Notes under the pieces: model-generated | Databases searched by the model: none | What the model was told of the DNA's origin: nothing | What the model saw: only the letters and a program-made list of their open reading frames with translations | Translations under genes and position numbers: made by a program | In this document: positions 1 through 5,516 of the stretch, in pieces | How the letters are laid out: every line of letters starts with the position of its first letter | Numbering within the stretch: position 1 is the first letter of the stretch | Assembly (NCBI GenBank): GCA_026224805.1 | Contig: JAMFRN010000248.1 | Location: 1-32,758 of the forward strand | Direction of reading: 5' to 3' | Origin: Nevskia soli | GTDB lineage: Bacteria; Pseudomonadota; Gammaproteobacteria; Nevskiales; Nevskiaceae | Length of the DNA: 32,758 nucleotides

Positions 1-786
1 CGCCTGCCAAGCAACGGCGTAGTTGCCGCCGCTATCCATGGCCACGGTGGGTTGATCGACCTGGGACAGGGTGCCGGTGCCCAGCACCGTTTCGGCCTCC
101 ACCAGGGCTTCGCCGCTGTCGATGGTGACTTGCGCGTCGGGAATGCCGGAGGCGTCGTAGCGCCGCAGGTAAACGTCGGTCAGCGTGCGCGTGTACCCCA
201 CCGGCAGGCAAATGCCCGGCACGGTGCAGCCGCCCAGGTAGATGTAATAGTTGTTCTGTACCAGCGAGTCGTCCCAGGCCACCACGAAATCTCCGGCCGG
301 GTCTGTGGCCAGGGACAGGTAGCTGACGCTGGCCTTGGTGCTGGCATTCACCGTCAGCACCCCGCCTTCGGGGGTGCCGGCGGCGCTGAAGCGGCGCGCG
401 TAAACGCTGTTGGTGGTGTTGTCGAGCCAGGCCACCACGAAAGCGCCGCCCGCGGACATGGCGATCGCCGGAGAGTAGGCCCCGCCATCCCGGCCGTCGT
501 CTGCCTGCACCGCGCCGCCGAGCGGATTGCCGGAGGGATCGAACAGGCGCACGAAGATACCCACCTGGCTTCCCTGGATTTCCTGGTAAGCCAGCGCAAA
601 GCCGCCCGCAGCCGCGCGTGCCACCGCCGAGGTCTTGAAGGCGTATGGCCCGGTTTCCAGCGTGAGCAGCGGCCCCAGCGGATCGCCACCGGTAGCAGCC
701 TGTGCGGAAGCGGCGGCAAAGCCCAGCAGCAATGCCGGCGCCATACGGATACACGAACTCAAGAACGCCCCTGTCCTGGATTTCAT
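1..786 (-). CDS. Secreted repeat (propeller-like) protein, 5' part only
   Basis: An open frame starts at ATG 786 and continues without a stop through base 1, so the gene is cut by the window edge after 262 codons. A GGGGAG ribosome site lies 7 nt before the ATG. The N-terminus is a signal peptide: MKSRTG, a hydrophobic stretch at about residues 14-25, then AASAQA. The mature part repeats a unit ending in a G-G-x-F-x-(V/L)-A-(W/Y) pattern (GGFALAYQ, GGAFVVAWLD, GDFVVAWDD, GGNYAVAWQA) about every 50-60 residues. Such repeats are common in exported beta-propeller or 'FG-GAP-like' surface proteins, but I cannot name a family or a function. Two cysteines in a GGCTVPGICLP segment could form a disulfide. 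The gene is not obviously linked to the steroid genes. Being real and secreted is well supported; the role is unknown. Confidence 0.8.
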   Translation of the reverse strand, partial: MKSRTGAFLSSCIRMAPALLLGFAAASAQAATGGDPLGPLLTLETGPYAFKTSAVARAAAGGFALAYQEIQGSQVGIFVRLFDPSGNPLGGAVQADDGRDGGAYSPAIAMSAGGAFVVAWLDNTTNSVYARRFSAAGTPEGGVLTVNASTKASVSYLSLATDPAGDFVVAWDDSLVQNNYYIYLGGCTVPGICLPVGYTRTLTDVYLRRYDASGIPDAQVTIDSGEALVEAETVLGTGTLSQVDQPTVAMDSGGNYAVAWQA

Positions 787-1030
787 GAACTGTCTCCCCG
801 GCTAGATGGCGAAGCTGGCAGTGCCGCCACGCCTGTTTGGTGCTAATCATCCGCTAACATCCGGCGACGGAACCGCACGGTACCGAAGACCGGGCTGCCG
901 TATCAGCATAATCGCTTGCGCGGAACGCTGCACACGGCCGCTGCCTGGCGGCGACGGAGGCCGCATGCACGCCGCATATCAAACCGTGGATTGCCGCGTG
1001 ACGCGGTAAACGGCGGGTCGCCGACCCGCC
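787..1030. other. Intergenic region without a gene
   Basis: This spacer lies between the 5' end of the secreted-protein gene and the 3' end of the monooxygenase-like gene. It should hold the promoter for the secreted protein, but I see no clear -35/-10 pair. Its right end contains the first copy of the 45-nt palindromic repeat described separately. No open frame here looks coding. Confidence 0.6.
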
Positions 1031-1039
1031 CTAGCGGGC
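998..1039 (+). repeat. Palindromic 45-nt repeat, copy A
   Basis: This is one of three copies in the first 3.3 kb. The core GGCGGGTCGCCGACCCGCC (1012-1030) is a perfect inverted repeat, preceded by GTGACGCGGTAAAC and followed by CTA. The other copies read GCATGACGCGGTGAAC before the core. The CTA after the core supplies the TAG stop of the minus-strand monooxygenase-like gene. The hairpin could act as a transcription terminator for that gene. Similarity to copies B and C fades right after the CTA. Confidence 0.85.
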
Positions 1040-1378
1040 ATCGACGCGCTGGTAGTTGGCGATGTCCGCCCTGATGCCAAGTCGGGCAAACAGCTCCTGT
1101 GGGTTGAAGCCCGATTTCCGGTGTTCGGCCATGACGACGGCCTTGGCCGCTTCCACGAACTCGGCGCTCTGCCACTCGACCAGGGTGACGAAATTGAACT
1201 CGCCCGGCCCGCCCGACTGCTCCAGCACGAGGTCCTGCAGAAAACCGGGCATGGTCCTGAGCAACTCGTGTGTGCTTCGCACCTTGCCGATGAACTCTTC
1301 CCGTGCCTGCGGAGGGACGACGAACTTGTCGACGCGGTAGACCCGCCCGGACTGGCTGCTGGCGTGGCTCTCGGCCAT
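1031..1378 (-). CDS. Antibiotic-biosynthesis-monooxygenase (ABM) domain protein
   Basis: A 115-residue protein starting at ATG 1378, chosen because GAGGAC lies just upstream and the sequence from here on looks like a complete small domain (MAESHASSQSGRVYRVDKFVVP). The frame stays open further upstream, but that part reads through repeats and looks non-coding. The pattern 'YRVDKFVVPPQAREEFIGKV... LLRTMPGFLQDLVLEQ... FNFVTLVEWQSAEFVEAAK' is that of the dimeric alpha/beta ABM ferredoxin-like fold: two strands, a helix, and a central Trp in a VEW segment. Members include cofactor-independent quinone-forming monooxygenases and many uncharacterised stress proteins, so the substrate cannot be assigned. 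It is divergent from the epoxide hydrolase gene across a 300-bp gap. The stop codon lies at the edge of a palindromic repeat. Confidence 0.75.
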   Translation of the reverse strand: MAESHASSQSGRVYRVDKFVVPPQAREEFIGKVRSTHELLRTMPGFLQDLVLEQSGGPGEFNFVTLVEWQSAEFVEAAKAVVMAEHRKSGFNPQELFARLGIRADIANYQRVDAR

Positions 1379-1678
1379 TGGATGTCCTCGTTTGCGGAAC
1401 CCATTTGTTCCGGCATCCAAGGTAGGTCCGGGCTGCTGACAGCATGGTGTCAGTAGCGGCGGCATGCAGGCTGCGCCGAACTTCGGAGTCCGCGGCAACA
1501 TAGGCTCGCGCCTGTTTGGCGTGAGGCGATGCGGACGTCCACACCAAGCATCAAAAAATCGTACGCTAACAGATCGCTCACATTCAAAAGCCGGCCGCAA
1601 ACGGACGGGTACTGGCGGGAGCCACGTTTCTCTCACGTCCGGCTCGTCACCGTCCATCTCCAGGAAAGAGGTGTAGTC
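1379..1678. promoter_or_regulatory. Divergent intergenic region (ABM protein / epoxide hydrolase)
   Basis: About 300 bp separate two divergent starts, so promoters for both genes should lie here. I cannot pick convincing -35/-10 boxes. It holds one copy of a second short repeat (1435-1463). There is also an imperfect palindrome, GCGCCTGTTTGGCGTGAGGCG without its first base, around 1509-1529. An upstream extension of the epoxide hydrolase frame through this region has no family resemblance and is treated as non-coding. Confidence 0.45.
1435..1463 (+). repeat. Short repeat R2, copy 1
   Basis: GCTGACAGCATGGTGTCAG followed by TAGCGGCGGC. It matches 3308-3336 over 29 nt with two differences (G/A and C/T). 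The CTGACA...TGTCAG portion is an inverted repeat with a 6-nt centre. At the second location R2 directly follows copy C of the 45-nt repeat; here the ABM gene lies between copy A and R2. Confidence 0.75.
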
Positions 1679-2755
1679 GTGGAACCTTTTCGGATTCACA
1701 TCGCGGATGAGGTGCTCGACGATCTGCGGGCCCGCTTGCACCGTACCCGATGGCCCGACCAAATACCCGGCATAGGCTGGCAACAGGGCACTGAGCTGGG
1801 CTGGTTGCAAGGGCTCGTATCCTACTGGGCCGATGAGTTCGACTGGCGGGCCTGGGAGCGCAGGCTCAACGCGCTCGATCACTACACCTCGCAGGGCATT
1901 CACTTCGTCCACCAGCGCGCGGCATCGGGCAGGGGAATGCCGCTCATCCTCACGCACGGCTGGCCCAGCAGTTTCCTCGACTACCTGGACATGCTGCCGC
2001 TGCTCGACCAGTTTGATGTGGTCGTACCGTCCCTGCCCGGGTATGGATTCTCGCCGCGTCCTGCCAGGGCCGGCATCAACTACCGGTACGTCGCGGAGCG
2101 CTGGCACCGACTCATGTCCGAGCTAGGCTATTCCCGCTATGGTGCCAGCGGTTATGACTTCGGCGCCGGGGTGACGACGATCCTGGCGCTGGACCATCCG
2201 GAGTCGGTGATCGGCATCCATCTCACCACCCTGGAGTCCGATCTCGCCCCCGTGGTGGACGATGCCGGGCTATCCGATGCCGAGCGTTCGTATCTCGCGG
2301 TGAACCGCGCCTGGGATACGACGGAGCGTGGCTACAGCGCGATCCAGTCCACCAAGCCGCAGACGGTCGGCTATGGACTCAACGACTCGCCGGCAGGGCT
2401 CGCCGCATACCTGGGCGAGAAGTGGCACTCGTGGAGCGACGTTACATCGGGCTACGACTCCCTCTGCGCCACGCTCACCCTGTATTGGGTCACGCAAAGC
2501 ATCACCACGTCGATGCGCGACTATTGGGACAATCGCTGGCACCCGGTCGAACCCGCCTACGTCGGCACGCCCACGGCGTTTGGCGTGTTCGCGCAGCAGA
2601 CGGTTCCCGAGGGCGAGTTGCCGCGCTCGTATCTGGAGCGCTCGTACAACATACAGCGCTGGACGGTATTTCCGCGCGGCGGACATTTTGCGCCGGCGGA
2701 GGAACCGTGGGCGGTAGCGGGGGACCTGAGCGCTTTCTTTCGTGGCCGCAGCTGA
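1679..2755 (+). CDS. Epoxide hydrolase, EHN-type alpha/beta hydrolase
   Basis: Hydrolyses epoxides to vicinal diols through an aspartate-ester intermediate. I start it at GTG 1679, giving 358 residues: AGGAAAGAGG sits 7 nt upstream and the family N-terminus (EPFRIHIADEVLDDLRARL...RTRWPD, residues 2-27) begins there. The N-terminal lid region typical of EHN hydrolases is followed by the oxyanion motif HGWP (93-96), a PGYGFS segment (120-125), the nucleophile Asp160 in GYDFG (usually GGDWG), and the catalytic His336 in GGHF. The length fits the family (about 360-400). The gene stands alone between the ABM gene and the ACT-domain gene, each separated by palindromic repeats. Whether it acts on steroid epoxides or is a general detoxifier cannot be told from sequence. 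Family call firm, substrate unknown. Confidence 0.88.
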   Translation: MEPFRIHIADEVLDDLRARLHRTRWPDQIPGIGWQQGTELGWLQGLVSYWADEFDWRAWERRLNALDHYTSQGIHFVHQRAASGRGMPLILTHGWPSSFLDYLDMLPLLDQFDVVVPSLPGYGFSPRPARAGINYRYVAERWHRLMSELGYSRYGASGYDFGAGVTTILALDHPESVIGIHLTTLESDLAPVVDDAGLSDAERSYLAVNRAWDTTERGYSAIQSTKPQTVGYGLNDSPAGLAAYLGEKWHSWSDVTSGYDSLCATLTLYWVTQSITTSMRDYWDNRWHPVEPAYVGTPTAFGVFAQQTVPEGELPRSYLERSYNIQRWTVFPRGGHFAPAEEPWAVAGDLSAFFRGRS

Positions 2756-2788
2756 AGGCCAGGCTGTGTGTCGCAGGGTACATTCGCG

Positions 2789-2833
2789 GCATGACGCGGT
2801 GAACGGCGGGTCGCCGACCCGCCCTACCGTGCT
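2789..2833 (+). repeat. Palindromic 45-nt repeat, copy B
   Basis: Identical over 45 nt to copy C at 3266-3310, with the perfect inverted-repeat core at 2805-2823. It begins 34 nt after the epoxide hydrolase stop. It may serve as that gene's terminator, but no T-run follows. Upstream similarity to copy C extends weakly for about 10 more bases (GTAC.TT pattern). Confidence 0.9.
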
Positions 2834-2857
2834 TTTAGTCCCCTCTGAGGATCGGCC

Positions 2858-3271
2858 GTGACCAAGACTTTGCGATTACAGGTATTGCCGGAGCGCTACG
2901 CAGTCTCCCGCCTGGAACCGGGCTCGCCCCTGCCCGCCTGGGCAGACGGTCCGGGCTTCGTGACGATCAGCCGTACCGGGGACGAGCTGTCCATTGTCTG
3001 CCGTGAGGATCGCGTGCCGACCGATATCGTCAGCGTACGCGGCTGGATCGCGCTGCAGTTTCTCGGCCCGTTCGCATTTGACGAGACCGGTATCGTCCTG
3101 GCCGTGGTGAGGCCACTCTCGGAGGCGCGAATCGGAGTATTCGTCGTATCAACATTCGACGGCGACCATCTGCTCTTGAAGGCCAGCGACTTCCCCGCCG
3201 CTGAACTGGCATTGACCAAGGCAGGCCACGCCGTGCTGCCGCCGGGTTCGCACCGTACGATTGCTGCATGA
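2858..3271 (+). CDS. ACT-domain protein (ACT_7 type)
   Basis: A 137-residue protein with a GTG start at 2858, preceded by GAGGATC. The C-terminal half is a recognisable ACT domain of the small stand-alone proteins often annotated as 'ACT domain-containing' or aspartate-kinase-like: GWIALQFLGPFAFDETGIVLAVVRPLSEARIGVFVVSTFDGDHLLLKASDF (split here across residues about 62-113). The pattern 'GPF-F-TGI---PL-EA-I-V-STFD-D-LL' is diagnostic. ACT domains bind small ligands, usually amino acids; no catalytic domain is attached, so it is probably a ligand sensor or orphan protein. The last codon and the TGA stop lie inside palindromic repeat copy C. No link to steroid metabolism is visible. Confidence 0.75.
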   Translation: MTKTLRLQVLPERYAVSRLEPGSPLPAWADGPGFVTISRTGDELSIVCREDRVPTDIVSVRGWIALQFLGPFAFDETGIVLAVVRPLSEARIGVFVVSTFDGDHLLLKASDFPAAELALTKAGHAVLPPGSHRTIAA

Positions 3272-3310
3272 CGCGGTGAACGGCGGGTCGCCGACCCGCC
3301 CTACCGTGCT
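3266..3310 (+). repeat. Palindromic 45-nt repeat, copy C
   Basis: Identical to copy B over 45 nt; core inverted repeat at 3282-3300. The first bases, GCATGA, supply the final Ala codon and stop of the ACT-domain gene, so the repeat defines the C-terminus of that protein. It runs directly into the second copy of repeat R2. Confidence 0.9.
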
Positions 3311-3336
3311 GACAGCATAGTGTCAGTAGTGGCGGC
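3308..3336 (+). repeat. Short repeat R2, copy 2
   Basis: GCTGACAGCATAGTGTCAG followed by TAGTGGCGGC, matching 1435-1463 with two differences. It overlaps the end of the 45-nt repeat copy C by three bases, so the two repeat types are contiguous here. Confidence 0.75.
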
Positions 3337-3356
3337 GCGACGGGAGAGAACTTGTG

Positions 3357-3402
3357 GGGCGGGAGCATCCCGCCTTTCGCGGAAGGCGGGATGCTCCCGC
3401 CC
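3357..3402. terminator. 20-bp perfect hairpin between convergent genes
   Basis: GGGCGGGAGCATCCCGCCTT (3357-3376) and its exact complement (3383-3402) enclose a 6-nt loop. It sits between the ACT-domain gene on the plus strand and the GIY-YIG gene on the minus strand, whose stop is 8 nt away. That position suits a bidirectional terminator, though no T-tract follows on either side. A REP-type dispersed palindrome is an equally good reading. Confidence 0.7.
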
Positions 3403-3409
3403 TACATTG

Positions 3410-4255
3410 CTATGCACCCAACTCTTTAAGCGTCTTCCCTTGTATTGTCTTCCACGCAGTGAGTCCGTTGGCTCCGCCTCCATGAACCACTGCTGCCGCA
3501 GCGCTGGGACTCGTGAACTCAGTGTCTTTTGTAAATTCGTAGTAGCCGTCACGCTGAACTAAGACTCCGTCCGCAATGAGCTGTTGCCTTAGTGAAACAA
3601 CAAATGGATGTTGATTTGCTGCTGACGGGCGATCAGCCAAGACAGCTTTTGAACCCTTGAAAATTACGAACCCATTTGATGTCTGTTCACCGTAGGCCTC
3701 AAGGCCTTTGATTGCGCAGATTAAGCGTTCTGGCTTTCTCTGGTCGGAAGCAGTCGCAACAACCGGCGTAAGCAGTTCTGAACCCAGAACCGGAAGCATC
3801 TGTTGAATTTTTCCGAGAAATATCTCCATATCCTCTCGATCTGATTCAGGGAGCCGCGCGCCACTGGCTTGACCGTTTTCAAGCTTGAAGCGACCTGCTA
3901 GCTTTGCCTCTTCAATCAAGCGGCCTTCCAGGTAACGGATATGCGACTTTGTGAGATTCTCATCCTTGCTCGTAAATGCGAATGCTTGGATCCAGAAGTC
4001 ACGGCCTTTATGAGCCTTCAGTCGATCTCGAAGGACTTCAGCTTCACCGATGTAAGCCAGAGGAGCACCGGTATTTGGGTCGGCACCCGAGAGAATATAG
4101 ACGCCTGATTGAACTGCTTCATCACGGGCCAGCAACTCATCAAACTCTGTTCGGGGAGCGGCGATGGCTTTTCCACTCCAATTCGATAGCTCGGCCGTAC
4201 GAAGCCTTTTAGGATCCCCATATATGAGGAACAGCTTGATTGTTGCAGACGGCAC
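3410..4255 (-). CDS. GIY-YIG nuclease-family protein with C-terminal DUF4357
   Basis: A 281-residue protein from GTG 4255, with the strong site AGGGGGGAG just upstream. The GIY-YIG core is visible: GVYIL at 51-55, AYIGEA at 67-72, an Arg in RDRLKAH (77-82), and Glu110 in RYLEGRLIE, the position of the metal-binding Glu. The C-terminus (GLTAWKTIQGKTLKEL) has the short DUF4357 pattern that commonly closes such proteins. Members are usually small DNA-nicking or structure-specific nucleases of unknown biology, often in defence or mobile contexts. The gene is visibly AT-richer and less codon-biased than its neighbours, and it is flanked by a long hairpin and a short spacer. This suggests recent transfer. 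No partner gene (methylase, toxin, recombinase) is adjacent. Confidence 0.85.
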   Translation of the reverse strand: MPSATIKLFLIYGDPKRLRTAELSNWSGKAIAAPRTEFDELLARDEAVQSGVYILSGADPNTGAPLAYIGEAEVLRDRLKAHKGRDFWIQAFAFTSKDENLTKSHIRYLEGRLIEEAKLAGRFKLENGQASGARLPESDREDMEIFLGKIQQMLPVLGSELLTPVVATASDQRKPERLICAIKGLEAYGEQTSNGFVIFKGSKAVLADRPSAANQHPFVVSLRQQLIADGVLVQRDGYYEFTKDTEFTSPSAAAAVVHGGGANGLTAWKTIQGKTLKELGA

Positions 4256-4320
4256 TACGCTCCCCCCTAAAAATACCCGGCCAGATAGATAGTGCCTGAT
4301 CCAGAAATGGACAGTGCATG

Positions 4321-5340
4321 TCAGTCCTGCTCTAACCCACCCAATCGATACTCACTCGGACTGATCCCCGCCCAGTTCTTGAGCGCACGCGACAACCCAT
4401 TGGGTTCCGCGAAGCCGGCCATCAGCGAAACCTCCCCGATGCGGACATTGCTGTGCCCCAACCATTCCAGCACCGCCTCCCGCCGCACCTCCTCCTTGAG
4501 CAAGCGATAGCTGGTGCACTCCGACTGCAAGCGCCGCCGCAGCGTCTGGCTGCTGATGTTGTAGTGGGCTGCCGCGTCCTCGATCGACAGCAGGGCCTGG
4601 GTCTGGCCCAGGTGCTCGCGCATGCGCGAGCGCAGCATGGAGCGGAAGCTCCGGTGGACGCCGAAGGCGTTGACGATGTCCTGGCCGCTGGGGCGGAGGA
4701 AGGACTCCAGCTCGTCGGGCCGGCGGATCAGGGGCAGGCGCAGGGACTGCACCGGCACCAGCAGGCTGCCGACCGGACGGGAGAAGCGGCAATTGCCGGT
4801 AAAGCTGTCGCCGTACTCCTCCAGCAAGCCGGCGCGCGGGTGCGGGAAATCGGCGGCGACCACCGGCACTTCCTCGCCGATCAGCCAGGCGCCGAAGCCG
4901 GCCCAGACGATGAACCACCATTCGTAGAGGAAGTTGTAGCGGTCCAGCTCGGGATGGGCCAGGCCCATGCGCAGGCTGGCGGTGTCCTCGTGCGCATCCA
5001 GCTCGAAGCCGATGTCGTGGGTGACCTGGCCATAGAAGTGGAAGGCGCGTTCATAGGCTTCGCCCAGGGTCTTGGCTTCCAGCGCGCATTCGCACATGCG
5101 CTCGAAGGCGCCGATGCGGACGGGGGCGGTGGTGAAGCCGCAGAACTCGTCGTCCATCAGCAGCTTGACGTTGCGCGAGACGCGGCAGAAGGTCTCGGCG
5201 TCGAAGCGGGCTTCGCGATCGCGCACCACGGAGGGCGGCAGCTGGAGCGCGTCGCAGATCACCTCGAGGTGATAGCCCTTGGAGGCGGCGTTGCCGATCA
5301 TGGCGCGCGCGAAGCGATTGATCAGTCCTGAAGCTACCAT
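4321..5340 (-). CDS. AraC-family transcriptional regulator
   Basis: A 339-residue DNA-binding regulator from ATG 5340, with GAGGAGGGATC immediately upstream. The N-terminal about 220 residues resemble the Arabinose_bd (PF12625) sensor domain of OruR/AraC-like regulators: an early 'GLINRFARAMIGNAASKGYHLE' helix, then SRNVKLLMDDEFCG and FEL-...HPELDRYNFLYEWWFI. The C-terminus carries the two AraC helix-turn-helix motifs: SIEDAAAHYNISSQTLRRRLQ and VRIGEVSLMAGFAEPNGLSRALKNWAGISPSEYR. It lies 176 nt downstream of the RND transporter on the same strand, so it may be co-transcribed or have its own promoter. Regulators of this type often control lipid, alkane or steroid degradation genes. Control of the adjacent transporter or of the catabolic operon is plausible but unproven; the inducer is unknown. 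Confidence 0.9.
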   Translation of the reverse strand: MVASGLINRFARAMIGNAASKGYHLEVICDALQLPPSVVRDREARFDAETFCRVSRNVKLLMDDEFCGFTTAPVRIGAFERMCECALEAKTLGEAYERAFHFYGQVTHDIGFELDAHEDTASLRMGLAHPELDRYNFLYEWWFIVWAGFGAWLIGEEVPVVAADFPHPRAGLLEEYGDSFTGNCRFSRPVGSLLVPVQSLRLPLIRRPDELESFLRPSGQDIVNAFGVHRSFRSMLRSRMREHLGQTQALLSIEDAAAHYNISSQTLRRRLQSECTSYRLLKEEVRREAVLEWLGHSNVRIGEVSLMAGFAEPNGLSRALKNWAGISPSEYRLGGLEQD

Positions 5341-5516
5341 GATCGATCCCTCCTCTGAAGTTCCAGGGCCGGCGTGCGGCGGCCACAGGCCGCCCTACTT
5401 TAGCTGCCTCTCCCTGCGGGCGAGGCAGCACCCCTCACCCTGGCCATCTCCCCTTTATCTGGCGGCCCGGTGGCCGCGGACAAGGGGAGAGGGGATTTGG
5501 GTGTGGTATCCACAGT
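5341..5516. repeat. Intergenic stretch rich in palindromes
   Basis: The spacer between the transporter stop and the regulator start holds several inverted repeats. These include GGCGGCCACAGGCCGCC around 5377-5393, CTGCCTC...GAGGCAG (5404-5428), and an imperfect long hairpin with arms TCTCCCCTTT and AAGGGGAGA around 5447-5490 enclosing GGCGGCC/GGCCGC. These look like dispersed intergenic repeats. The last could also terminate transporter transcription, and the regulator promoter must lie somewhere here. No open frame is convincing. Confidence 0.55.

Noticed and set aside
32-850. 272-codon minus-strand frame at the left edge
   Set aside because: Arg/Gly-rich shadow of the real secreted-protein frame that starts at 786, which has a signal peptide and internal repeats.
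1031-2107. 358-codon minus-strand frame including the ABM domain
   Set aside because: The ABM domain occupies only the last 115 residues, after a good ribosome site. The rest is antisense to the epoxide hydrolase or lies in repeats.
998-3336. Repeats as integron attC sites or a CRISPR array
   Set aside because: No GTTRRRY/RYYYAAC core sites, no integrase, no regular spacing or spacers of similar length, and only three copies.
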